Positions 5,421 through 11,796 of a stretch of DNA of 23,958 nucleotides are shown here, piece after piece. The position numbers and the translations under genes were made by a program. This DNA comes from a virus: positions 1-23,958 of IMG/VR virus record IMGVR_UViG_3300021335_000092; one strand, 5' to 3'. The notes under the pieces were generated by a model. The model did not search any database. It had not been told where the DNA came from and saw only the letters and a list, made by a program, of their open reading frames with translations. Numbering within the stretch: the stretch's first letter is position 1; each line of letters begins with the position of its first letter.

Positions 5421-5827
5421 ATTCCTATCTCTGTTACTTGTATATCTAGTTCACCTAATTCTAAGCACTGCACCATATACCTATGAGGATAAACAAAGTC
5501 GCAAATCTCCCATATAGCTTGGGTATCCTCTTGGTCGGGGTTGTCATACCAACCCTTGCCAAACAAAACGTCACCGACAACCTCCAACTTATGCGTGCAA
5601 ACAAAGTCTCCCGCACTAGAGTAAAGGCCCGCAAAGTCAGGACCCTTCTCCCATTGCTGTCTCCTCTCATTTAAGGTGTCCTCAAAGAACTCTAAAGCCC
5701 TTAGATAACCCGTCTTATAATACGTTGCCGCTACCTTCTCAGTGTCCTTAAAACCGCGCCCAAACTCAGAGGACTCAGCGTGTTTTTTTAGTTTTTCTAA
5801 AATCTCTCTTGTAAATGTGTCTGCCAT
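5417..5827 (-). CDS. Hypothetical protein (136 aa)
   Basis: The protein starts MADTFTREILEKLKKHAESS. A helical N-terminal half (EFGRGFKDTEKVAATYYKTG, RALEFFEDTLNERRQQWEKG) is followed by a more mixed alpha/beta C-terminal half ending LGELDIQVTEIGI. It is the first gene after the terminase and is preceded by the best conserved promoter cassette (5848-5882), with an A-rich leader right before ATG 5827. I do not recognise the family. Confidence 0.65.
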   Translation of the reverse strand: MADTFTREILEKLKKHAESSEFGRGFKDTEKVAATYYKTGYLRALEFFEDTLNERRQQWEKGPDFAGLYSSAGDFVCTHKLEVVGDVLFGKGWYDNPDQEDTQAIWEICDFVYPHRYMVQCLELGELDIQVTEIGI

Positions 5828-5847
5828 ATTTTTTTAATTTGATACCA

Positions 5848-5882
5848 CAAAGCTATGGTAAGAAGACACACCAAAATGTTAA
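5848..5882 (-). promoter_or_regulatory. Repeated promoter/operator cassette, copy E (best -7 match)
   Basis: On the minus strand TTAACATTTTGG (5871-5882) is followed after 15 bases by TAGCTTTG (5848-5855), an exact match to the Bacteroidetes -7 consensus TAnnTTTG. The region downstream (GTGGTATCAAATT) is shared with copy A. It drives the accessory gene starting at 5827, with a leader of only about 10-15 bases. The shared GTGATTTCC/GTGAGTCC block lies upstream. Confidence 0.65.
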
Positions 5883-5915
5883 GGAAATCACAAAGTTTTT
5901 GGGAGGGGGTAGGTG

Positions 5916-5943
5916 CCATATTACCATATTACCATATTACCAT
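5916..5943. repeat. Tandem 8-bp repeat CCATATTA (3.5 copies)
   Basis: CCATATTA occurs at 5916-5923, 5924-5931 and 5932-5939, followed by CCAT to 5943. The repeat is perfect. It lies between the terminase stop (5974) and promoter copy E, next to a shortened T6ATTCG4 unit (5944-5957). It could be an operator array, a small iteron, or simple slippage. Confidence 0.75.
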
Positions 5944-5973
5944 CCCCGAATAAAAAAGGGCCCTAATAAAAAA

Positions 5974-7191
5974 CTAAAGTATAGCATAACGCCCTAGCGA
6001 ACGTCCCTGAACCAAATGCTGTAAGGCGTAACGGCAGGCGTCGAGGTAATGGTCGTAGCCGTTCTCGAGTGGCTTAGCATTTCGCTGTTGCCAAATGTAG
6101 TTATTAAGCTCCCTAATTATCCCGTGGCTACCTCGGTCAACTATTATTTCATAGTCCTGCATTAAGGCAATGCCACTTAAGATACTACCCTTCTTTTTTA
6201 TGGTGGGCCTAATGTTGAGGTCGTGGTTGTCCTTTAGCTCCTGTAATAAACGAGGCTCACTGTTGTCGCAGATAATTAGATCAAGACCGCAGAACTGTTT
6301 GTTACGCCGACCTATTTCCGTAGTGCTGAGTCCCTCCTTGCCGTAGCATTCTTGTACCCACATTTTTTTTTGGTCCGCATCTACCGATATCTTAACTAAG
6401 GTTGTCAGGTCCTTGCTAAACCCAAAATCCTGGCCATAACACATTATGTCGGTCTCCTGAAAATCATCCACCCTCCAGTTCTTGTAGATGGTACCCTCAC
6501 TCTTAGATATCCAGGAGCCTAGTATTGTATGTAAATACTTGTCAGGCCTTTTCCTTTTCATATCCTCCACCTGCGCTAAAAAAGAGTCAGCCAAGTTCTC
6601 CTTGTTGTCCCGGTAGTCCGTGTGAATATAGGTCACGTTGTTCGCATCACCATTGAATCCCTCAGGGACACCCTCCGATTGAAACCAGCGCTTAAATATC
6701 CAGTGCTCCTTGGAGGCAGGGTTCAGGATCAGGACTACCCTATTCTGCCTATCCTTACCCCTTATTGAAAAGTCTATCTTCATAAACGTATCCTCATCCA
6801 CCAGCTCCTCAGCCTCCTCCACTACTAAAGTGGTTACCCCTGATAAAGATTTTAGGGCCGCGGTCTGATTACCACTGGAGGTCCTGATACCCTTAAAGAT
6901 AATACTGCTCTTTGTTGTAAGGTTTATGATTTCGTCCTTCGTTATCCTGAAGTCGCTATGCACATCCATAAGGTCTATCTTTTCAATAAACTCAGGAATA
7001 ATAGAGGTGTGCGCTGACATCATTGTATACCTAGTGAAGAGGACCTTGTGGCCCTCCTCGTAGGTTAACAAAAGTAGCCATACTGAGACGGAGAAACTTT
7101 TACCCGATCCACGCCCACCAGTAATTAAAAAGTACCTAGACTTACTATGAAAAAGGTTCTGATATTTAGGGTGTAGTTGTATCTGTTCCAT
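5974..7191 (-). CDS. terL: Terminase large subunit
   Basis: This is the ATP-driven DNA-packaging motor and headful/cos nuclease. The 405-residue protein has Walker A GGRGSGKS (residues 25-32), Walker B TLVVEEAEE (121-129, catalytic acidic pair), and a coupling motif LILNPAS (154-160). The nuclease domain has conserved acidic residues at CYGQDFGF (D255), LIICDNSEP (D309) and HYLDACRYAL (D384). The layout matches the PBSX/Terminase_3-type family, and the length is slightly short for it. ATG 7191 is chosen over a TTG 21 bases further upstream because GAGGAGG lies directly before it. It overlaps the small-subunit gene by 26 bases. Unusually, accessory genes and not the portal gene follow. Confidence 0.95.
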   Translation of the reverse strand: MEQIQLHPKYQNLFHSKSRYFLITGGRGSGKSFSVSVWLLLLTYEEGHKVLFTRYTMMSAHTSIIPEFIEKIDLMDVHSDFRITKDEIINLTTKSSIIFKGIRTSSGNQTAALKSLSGVTTLVVEEAEELVDEDTFMKIDFSIRGKDRQNRVVLILNPASKEHWIFKRWFQSEGVPEGFNGDANNVTYIHTDYRDNKENLADSFLAQVEDMKRKRPDKYLHTILGSWISKSEGTIYKNWRVDDFQETDIMCYGQDFGFSKDLTTLVKISVDADQKKMWVQECYGKEGLSTTEIGRRNKQFCGLDLIICDNSEPRLLQELKDNHDLNIRPTIKKKGSILSGIALMQDYEIIVDRGSHGIIRELNNYIWQQRNAKPLENGYDHYLDACRYALQHLVQGRSLGRYAIL

Positions 7192-7570
7192 CCTCCTCGT
7201 GCTCAATGTCAATCACTGGCTCCTCAGGGTTTGTGTTAATGAAGTTTATTATTGGTGCCTGTTTCTTTTTCGGGCCCTCCTCCTTGTGGTACTCATCGGG
7301 ATTACCGATTGTGTATCGTAGGAATTCTTTAAAAGCATTAAAGTTACCATCCTTGCCCTGCTGGGCTAACTCTACCAGCATCTGCTCTATACCACCAAAG
7401 ACCTCCTTAGCGGCACGCTCAGCGTACTGAGGTATCTGTTTCTTTTTTGCGTCATTTATGCGAGCTGGCTTGCTCGTTACTGGGCCGTGCAAAGAAACCT
7501 TAGAGGGTAGCCGCTTGTTGTTCTTGCGACCATCCGTGTCTCGTATTTCATCAGACTTCTTTCTTGCCAT
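7166..7570 (-). CDS. terS: Terminase small subunit (putative)
   Basis: The assignment as the DNA-recognition partner of the large terminase is by position and shape. The 134-residue protein has a basic N-terminal tail (MARKKSDEIRDTDGRKNNKR). A central helical block (QIPQYAERAAKEVFGGIEQM through FNAFKEFLRYTIGNPDEYH) is typical of Bacteroidetes phage small subunits, and the C-terminal tail is acidic and variable. It lies directly upstream of, and overlaps, terL. ATG 7570 is chosen over a start 13 codons upstream because it restores a typical overlap with the gene ending at 7551. No strong HTH is visible. Confidence 0.7.
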   Translation of the reverse strand: MARKKSDEIRDTDGRKNNKRLPSKVSLHGPVTSKPARINDAKKKQIPQYAERAAKEVFGGIEQMLVELAQQGKDGNFNAFKEFLRYTIGNPDEYHKEEGPKKKQAPIINFINTNPEEPVIDIEHEEDGTDTTTP

Positions 7571-7760
7571 AGTTTCTTTTATATAGTTCTCGGTACGCAT
7601 CAAAGACAATGTCTTGTATGTTTTTTACCGTGTACTTGTAGTCAGACTCATTCGTGTTGTCACCCTGCTTAATCACCACCCTGAACATTGTTGGCTGTTT
7701 CGGATTAGGCTCCATAAAAACATAGATACCTCTCTTGAAACACCAGCTCATCTCTTTCAT
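7551..7760 (-). CDS. Small conserved phage protein (69 aa)
   Basis: I place the start at ATG 7760 (MKEMSWCFKRGIYVFMEPNP). The alternative GTG at 7814 would add an RRRR leader that simply reads the end of the upstream gene in another frame. The pattern WCFK-GI-V--EP followed by FRVVIKQG and a C-terminal helix (IVFDAYRELYKRNYG) is one I have seen in small proteins next to packaging genes of flavobacterial phages. It overlaps the terS start by 20 bases. The function is unknown. Confidence 0.6.
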   Translation of the reverse strand: MKEMSWCFKRGIYVFMEPNPKQPTMFRVVIKQGDNTNESDYKYTVKNIQDIVFDAYRELYKRNYGKKEV

Positions 7761-7794
7761 AGGGTTTTCGGTTTTACAGGTGTTTATTAAAAAG

Positions 7795-8301
7795 TTAGAC
7801 CTTCTCCTTCTCACATAGGTATACCCTGCTCTTTATTGAGCGAACGAAGATGTCTAGCTTATAGTACACCTCATCCTGCTCATCCTTATCTAATTGTTCG
7901 ACCAGCCTTAAGAACCTATTCTCCTGGATCATTGTTGCTAGCTTATGCGTGAGCTCCACGTTCTGCTGGTACAAGCTATTGTTCTCAACAATATACTCCG
8001 CGATAGACTTCTTGTCACTCCTGGGTGATAAACTATAGCGTAACGACTCCGCTAATAAATTAAAGCGCTCGTGCTCTAGTGCATGAGGCATTACTTTTTT
8101 TAATGCATGAAGCACGGTCGCGTGGTCCCTATTAAGGGACTTGCCTAATTCAGCGAATGACATCTTAGGATAAACCTCCCTGCCTATCTTAAAATAAACA
8201 GCCCTGGCGTATACGGCCTCCCTCTTTCTTAGCTTGCCGCCAATGTCATAACCTACCTCCTTGTCAATTAGTTTTTTTATAACCTCCAACTTGTGACTCA
8301 T
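7795..8301 (-). CDS. Stand-alone DnaA domain IV-like DNA-binding protein (168 aa)
   Basis: The segment YPKMSFAELGKSLNRDHATV (about residues 44-63) followed by LHALKKV matches the C-terminal domain IV signature of DnaA, the helix-turn-helix that reads DnaA boxes (S--EIG--F-RDHTTVLHA). The N-terminal helices RKREAVYARAVYFK also align with the start of that domain. The AAA+ ATPase and domains I-III are absent. A C-terminal coiled-coil-like region (NSLYQQNVELTHKLATMIQE) may dimerise it. It could bind DnaA boxes to start phage replication, compete with host DnaA, or act as a regulator. The gene overlaps both neighbours in the run leading to terminase. Confidence 0.8.
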   Translation of the reverse strand: MSHKLEVIKKLIDKEVGYDIGGKLRKREAVYARAVYFKIGREVYPKMSFAELGKSLNRDHATVLHALKKVMPHALEHERFNLLAESLRYSLSPRSDKKSIAEYIVENNSLYQQNVELTHKLATMIQENRFLRLVEQLDKDEQDEVYYKLDIFVRSIKSRVYLCEKEKV

Positions 8302-8626
8302 AAATCTCTACTATTACTTTTATAAATATCTCCTTACTTACTTCCTTGTACTTACTCGCATCATCAAAGAGGTATGTAGTCTTAGAGGACTCCTCAGTAA
8401 CCTCGGAGTGTTCCTTAAACTTTTGGTCCATTAACTCCTCAATAAAGCGCATCCCTAAATGAATCCCGTGACAAACCTGATAATCCTCCTTACTTTCAAA
8501 CTCTTTTAGTATATCATCAAAGATGTCAAAATCATTAGCAATAAGCCAAACCATTAATGTAGTGACGTAGCTATAATGGACCACATCATCTACGGGGGCG
8601 TTATTATAAATATCCCTTAACCACAT
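8264..8626 (-). CDS. Hypothetical protein (120 aa)
   Basis: The protein starts MWLRDIYNNAPVDDVVHYSY. It is acidic and mostly helical (VWLIANDFDIFDDILKEFES, HLGMRFIEELMDQKFKEH). There is no motif I recognise. It overlaps the nuclease gene upstream by 23 bases and the DnaA-like gene downstream by 38 bases, so it is a firmly embedded operon member. A role with the nuclease or the initiator-like protein is possible by position only. Confidence 0.65.
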   Translation of the reverse strand: MWLRDIYNNAPVDDVVHYSYVTTLMVWLIANDFDIFDDILKEFESKEDYQVCHGIHLGMRFIEELMDQKFKEHSEVTEESSKTTYLFDDASKYKEVSKEIFIKVIVEIYESQVGGYKKTN

Positions 8627-9386
8627 AGTTCTTTAGCTTATCCGCCGAGTCCTCAGAGCAGTAGTACTCCTTGAATATATCAATAGCGCTCAGCAAGGCA
8701 TCATGCCCCTGGCGTATAAACTCCTCCGTGCATTCATATATAGCTATCTCTTTGTCATACTTGTTGACCACTAAGAAGGTGAACATCTCCGCCTTGAAGA
8801 GGTCCAAATAAAGCGCGGCCTGTATGTGGTACATGTATTTAAAGGCCTCGTGCTTGAAGTCCTCTATGTTCGCTGATGTTGTCTTCACATCTATAATGTG
8901 CTTGCGGTCCTTAGTGATCGCGTCGGCCTTACCCCTGAAGGGTAGACCATTGTAATAATCAATCTCAGGGACCTCGTAGTCACACCCCGCTAATAAGAAA
9001 CTAGCCTCATCATTCTCCTGGACCGCCCTAGCTATTTGGTAGGCATTGTTTACCTCAGAGGTGGTGTATACCTTGTCAGGCCCGTGCTCCTCTACGGCCT
9101 CCTTAAAGTCCTTCCTAGCCTTCGTGCCCTCTACGACAATAAGGTCCTTCACCTTCTCCCGCTCCAGCAGGTGCATGTGTATAAGCTTACCATCCCTGAA
9201 GGGCTGAGCATCACCCGAGGTTCGACTACTCTTTCTTGAGTAGGCCTTAGGGCTACGGTGTAGCTTTTTAATTGATGAACTGCTTAGGGCATTCTCCCCT
9301 AAGAATCCATAGTAATAATCATCGTCCTGCATGTTCTGTAGGATGTCCTCCTTGTAAAAGGAGTCGCCATTAAGGAGTGTTATCAT
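8604..9386 (-). CDS. RecE/exonuclease VIII-like PD-(D/E)XK nuclease (260 aa)
   Basis: The core of the PD-(D/E)XK fold is visible: GKLIHMHLLE (histidine near residue 70), PFRGKADAI (149-157, the conserved G-x-D aspartate D155), IIDVKTTS (164-171, D166 and K168) and YHIQAALY (186-193). This matches the PDDEXK-like exonuclease family linked with phage recombination (PF12684-type, DUF3799). It would resect double-stranded ends for the ERF annealing protein encoded at 13706. ATG 9386 is preferred because it overlaps the upstream stop (9383) as ATGA; an ATG 24 bases earlier (9410) is also possible. Confidence 0.85.
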   Translation of the reverse strand: MITLLNGDSFYKEDILQNMQDDDYYYGFLGENALSSSSIKKLHRSPKAYSRKSSRTSGDAQPFRDGKLIHMHLLEREKVKDLIVVEGTKARKDFKEAVEEHGPDKVYTTSEVNNAYQIARAVQENDEASFLLAGCDYEVPEIDYYNGLPFRGKADAITKDRKHIIDVKTTSANIEDFKHEAFKYMYHIQAALYLDLFKAEMFTFLVVNKYDKEIAIYECTEEFIRQGHDALLSAIDIFKEYYCSEDSADKLKNYVVKGYL

Positions 9387-9523
9387 CCTCCCCTCCAAAT
9401 TCTGTAGCATACTGAAATTCTTTGTCCCTCCTCAGGGAATTCGTTTATTATATCGGGATCGAGCGTGCACCTGGTCATAAAGTCCTGCTGGCTCTCATTT
9501 TGGTTAGGTATAGGTAGTGGCAT
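9383..9523 (-). CDS. Small conserved phage protein with RC...EFP...CYRIW motif (46 aa)
   Basis: ATG 9523 begins MPLPIPNQNESQQDFMTRCT, followed by LDPDIINEFPEEGQRISVCY and RIWRGG. The MPLP start, F--RC, EFP--GQR--VCY--W pattern is one I recognise. It appears as a free small protein or as a terminal motif on larger phage head or protease proteins. Two cysteines (C19, C39) may bind a metal. It starts one base after the stop of the small membrane gene and its TGA overlaps the nuclease ATG. The function is unknown. Confidence 0.8.
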   Translation of the reverse strand: MPLPIPNQNESQQDFMTRCTLDPDIINEFPEEGQRISVCYRIWRGG

Positions 9524-9524
9524 G

Positions 9525-9659
9525 TTAGGTGATAAAAAGGGAAACAATAAATAATAATGCATACCCCAGCATCACGCCAAAGCAGATAGCCGCGCTAATT
9601 TCTACTGGTATCTTGTCCTTAGGCTCTACCTTGACGCCTCTTATTGGTTCATCCTCCAT
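9525..9659 (-). CDS. Small single-TM protein (44 aa)
   Basis: ATG 9659 gives MEDEPIRGVKVEPKDKIPVE followed by a hydrophobic C-terminal span (ISAAICFGVMLGYALLFIVS), a tail-anchored layout with an acidic cytosolic head. A longer frame starting at GTG 9785 exists but its first 42 codons are the wrong frame of the cysteine protein at 9649-9795. The short form is therefore the real gene. It overlaps that upstream gene by 11 bases. The function is unknown. Confidence 0.7.
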   Translation of the reverse strand: MEDEPIRGVKVEPKDKIPVEISAAICFGVMLGYALLFIVSLFIT

Positions 9660-9795
9660 AGTGTTTTTTTGTTGTAAAATATTGACATAGGCCTCCCTTG
9701 TAAGGTATGCCACTAATTTTGCCAAGGGTATCCTCGGCGTAGTATCGGTAGCATCTCTCCTTAACAGGGCATTCGCCCCCGTCACATTTCATCAT
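9649..9795 (-). CDS. Small four-cysteine protein (48 aa)
   Basis: It starts at ATG 9795 (or the next codon, ATG 9792) and reads MKCDGGECPVKERCYRYYAE, then GIPYKGGLCQYFTTKKHYGG. The CD---CP-K--CYRY start with a later GLCQYF is a pattern I know from small flavobacterial phage proteins. Four cysteines suggest a zinc or iron-sulphur site. It is in a different frame from the long ORF covering the same bases and overlaps the membrane gene downstream. The function is unknown. Confidence 0.75.
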   Translation of the reverse strand: MMKCDGGECPVKERCYRYYAEDTLGKISGIPYKGGLCQYFTTKKHYGG

Positions 9796-9801
9796 ATTTG
9801 T

Positions 9802-9957
9802 TTATCTAATCTTGTTGTCAAAAAAGGATATGATACTTCTAACATCTTCATTATCTAGTACGGCAGAGATTTTCTTGTTTCCCTTGCTTGCCTCCAGGTA
9901 ATACTTGTCCTGGTCATTCCTTTTTAGACTAGATAGTTTTAGCTTTAACTTATCCAT
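9802..9957 (-). CDS. Hypothetical small basic protein (51 aa)
   Basis: ATG 9957 gives MDKLKLKLSSLKRNDQDKYY, then a beta-like block (LEASKGNKKISAVL) and a short helix (NEDVRSIISFFDNKIR). The alternative TTG start further upstream reads the end of the preceding gene in the wrong frame. The family is not recognised. It sits in the tight run of small genes between the sigma factor and the nuclease. Confidence 0.55.
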   Translation of the reverse strand: MDKLKLKLSSLKRNDQDKYYLEASKGNKKISAVLDNEDVRSIISFFDNKIR

Positions 9958-9979
9958 GCCTAAAGATATAAAAAAATTA

Positions 9980-10396
9980 TTAACTGTATGCCTCAAGGTA
10001 TCTTTTTAATTCCCTGTACATTGACCTCACACAGGAGGCGCAGGTTGAGAATCTTTTATTTACCTTAAAGACCCTATTATAAATCTGCAGCAGTCTCTTC
10101 TGCTGGTCTGACTCTATCTTGTATGGATCCTGATTAACCAGGTCCCACATATAATTATACTCATCCTCCGTAAAGCACTCAGGCTTTTTGTAGGAGAACA
10201 GGTTGTTTAGTTTCTTCTTTCGCTCATCACATCCGCAATCCTCACCCGCAACGAACTCAACAGCTTTCTTAATTCCCGTAGCCTCAGTAATCTTTTCAAT
10301 GCTATCTCCCAGGCCAGCTGGTGCGGACTCTTGAGTCTTTTTCCACTCCTTGTACTCCTTAGTACGCTTATCCATTTTTTCATAGTTTTTGTCCAT
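9980..10396 (-). CDS. Conserved flavobacterial-phage protein with two Cys pairs (138 aa)
   Basis: The protein starts MDKNYEKMDKRTKEYKEWKK. The middle reads GLGDSIEKITEATGIKKAVE, then FVAGEDCGCDERKKKLNNLF. A DEYNYMWDL helix follows, and near the C-terminus there is RFSTCASCVRSMYRELKRYL. The CGC and CASC pairs could together bind one zinc ion. I recognise this GIKKAV-F-AGEDCGCDERK block as common in phages of Flavobacteriia, which supports the host guess. The function is unknown. It lies in the replication-to-packaging run of genes. Confidence 0.8.
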   Translation of the reverse strand: MDKNYEKMDKRTKEYKEWKKTQESAPAGLGDSIEKITEATGIKKAVEFVAGEDCGCDERKKKLNNLFSYKKPECFTEDEYNYMWDLVNQDPYKIESDQQKRLLQIYNRVFKVNKRFSTCASCVRSMYRELKRYLEAYS

Positions 10397-10407
10397 CTAT
10401 TTCTGTT

Positions 10408-10629
10408 TTAATATTCAATACTTTCACTAAGCCATATTGGCGTCATCTCACCGACGTAAGAACCAATGCAGTTATAACTAATATAATCCATAGCATCCTC
10501 AGAGCTTATGTTGTCACGGGCCATCAAAACCTCTACCATCTTCTCTACACTGTAAATCATTCTAAGTGACACACAGCACTGCCCAACAATTGCCTCCTCA
10601 AAACCGTCGGCTAATAATACCTCGCTCAT
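10408..10629 (-). CDS. Small conserved phage protein (DGFEEAI...GEMTPIW family, 73 aa)
   Basis: ATG 10629 overlaps the previous stop as ATGA. It begins MSEVLLADGFEEAIVGQCCV and continues with YSVEKMVEVLMARDNISSED and YISYNCIGSYVGEMTPIW. DGF-EA--G, a -YS--K-VEIL--RD--S-EDA-EY stretch and YVGE-TPIW together form a pattern present in very many tailed phages. It has no established function to my knowledge. A longer frame upstream reads the end of the preceding gene out of frame. Confidence 0.8.
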   Translation of the reverse strand: MSEVLLADGFEEAIVGQCCVSLRMIYSVEKMVEVLMARDNISSEDAMDYISYNCIGSYVGEMTPIWLSESIEY

Positions 10630-10859
10630 AATATTCTTATTTCGTTGTTTGTTTCTATCCATACCTTGGCCCCACAAGACAGTGGCTTATCAGGGCTGTA
10701 TATTATCCTACACGCAACATCACCTGATCCATCTAATACCTCAACCTCTTTGGCATAGTCATTAGACCTATACGTCTTGCAAGTAATGACCGGCTCCCTT
10801 TTACCTGTCCTTGTGTTAGAGCGTATCTTATGCTGGTTAACGTGTATTATCTTCTTCAT
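10626..10859 (-). CDS. Small conserved phage protein (HVNQH-RSN-TGKREPVIT family, 77 aa)
   Basis: The protein starts MKKIIHVNQHKIRSNTRTGK and contains REPVITCKTY, VACRIIYSPDKPLSCGAKVW. It is a small all-beta protein with a hallmark N-terminal IHVNQ--IR-N--TG-REPVIT and a YSPDKPLSCGA-VWIET motif, which I recognise from many podo- and siphophages, also of unknown function. The gene is in ATGA overlap with the sigma-factor gene upstream and with the next gene downstream. Confidence 0.8.
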   Translation of the reverse strand: MKKIIHVNQHKIRSNTRTGKREPVITCKTYRSNDYAKEVEVLDGSGDVACRIIYSPDKPLSCGAKVWIETNNEIRIL

Positions 10860-11392
10860 ATCAAATTGTAGTCCCCATTCTTAAAATCCTCGTAATCCTC
10901 AGCGAACAGGTCCTTTAGTACTTGTTTGTTTTGCTTCATAGAGTGGTGTATACTCGTTAGGCTTATGCCGGTACCCCTCGCAATGTCTCGTAGGCTGTAG
11001 TCAGTCCTTAAGTATTTATTTGAGAGTATCCTGTCATACTTGTGCCAGGAATCTATTTCCTTATTTATCTTTGTCATCAGTCGGCTAAAGGCCGACTCCA
11101 TAGCCCCATCAAATACTACCGAATCATCAATAGCATCAGACTCCCTCACCTCAAAGAATGTATACTTAGACTTAGACTTCTTGTACATGATAAACATATT
11201 CTTTAGCGTCACATAAATAAAAAACCTATTCACCTCCTCATCATCATACATTATCCTTTTCTCGTCCTTAACATACTTATGTATCCTGAGGTACATTGAC
11301 TGCACAATATCCTCCGCCACGTGCCTGTCACACCCAAACCCTATCGTCATCCTTAGCCACAGATCGTGGTTCTTTGCTAATCGCTCAAGCAT
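10856..11392 (-). CDS. Phage-encoded sigma-70 family (ECF-like) sigma factor
   Basis: This 178-residue protein has a region 2-like block CDRHVAEDIVQSMYLRIHKY (about residues 20-40) followed by FIYVTLKNMFIMYKK (core-binding and -10 recognition helices). It also has a region 4-like helix-turn-helix, DYSLRDIARGTGISLTSIHH (about residues 130-150). Regions 1 and 3 are absent, as in ECF-type factors. It would redirect host RNA polymerase to phage promoters, plausibly late or middle ones. It overlaps the RusA gene (16 bases) and the next gene (4 bases). Confidence 0.85.
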   Translation of the reverse strand: MLERLAKNHDLWLRMTIGFGCDRHVAEDIVQSMYLRIHKYVKDEKRIMYDDEEVNRFFIYVTLKNMFIMYKKSKSKYTFFEVRESDAIDDSVVFDGAMESAFSRLMTKINKEIDSWHKYDRILSNKYLRTDYSLRDIARGTGISLTSIHHSMKQNKQVLKDLFAEDYEDFKNGDYNLI

Positions 11393-11796
11393 TCTATTTC
11401 TAGTTCTATTTTATTGGTATCACCGTAAATCTTTCTAACATCCCTGAGCCAACAGATGTTCTGATCCTGCTCCCATAGAACACCCTCTAGGGCATCAAAT
11501 AGTGCTTTGTTTAGGTTATCGTGTAGGTCAGGCTTTGTTGTCTTAAAGGTACCAAATTTTTGTTTATACTTGGGCATACTCTTAGGGTACTCGAAAACGT
11601 AGTGCAACCTGTTAACCACAATAGGCGTGCCCGCCCCTATAACGCAAAAATGGCTAGGGAGTCGCTCCCTAACCAGTTCCGCAATTAGTTTTTTGTAGTC
11701 CTTTATCTTTTTTGGCTGATAGGTAAAGCCACGCTTAGTAACCCGCACGGACTGGTGCGGTACTGCCTTAATGGGTATTTCCAAGTAGATTTTCAA
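11377..11796 (-). CDS. rusA: RusA-family Holliday junction resolvase
   Basis: This enzyme would resolve branched DNA during phage replication and packaging. The 139-residue protein has the RusA catalytic core KPDLHDNLNKALFDALEG then VLWEQDQNICWLRDVRK. Here the two metal-binding aspartates of PDLHDN and the later D in EQDQ correspond to D70/D72/D91 in the E. coli enzyme. The start is a TTG (11796) inside the end of the ATPase gene; the first strand IYLEIPIKAV fits the family start and no ATG nearby preserves it. An overlap with the ATPase gene (29 bases) and with the sigma gene supports operon membership. Confidence 0.9.
   Translation of the reverse strand: MKIYLEIPIKAVPHQSVRVTKRGFTYQPKKIKDYKKLIAELVRERLPSHFCVIGAGTPIVVNRLHYVFEYPKSMPKYKQKFGTFKTTKPDLHDNLNKALFDALEGVLWEQDQNICWLRDVRKIYGDTNKIELEIECLSD

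Noticed and set aside
5798-5920. A minus-strand ORF of about 40 codons starting at the CCATATTA repeats
   Set aside because: It reads through promoter copy E and into the start of the next gene in another frame, so it is chance.
7551-7814. GTG start giving an RRRR-rich N-terminus
   Set aside because: The extra residues reread the end of the DnaA-like gene; ATG 7760 fits the family start better.
9525-9785. An 86-residue protein starting at GTG 9785
   Set aside because: Its first half is the wrong frame of a conserved four-cysteine protein; the real gene starts at ATG 9659.
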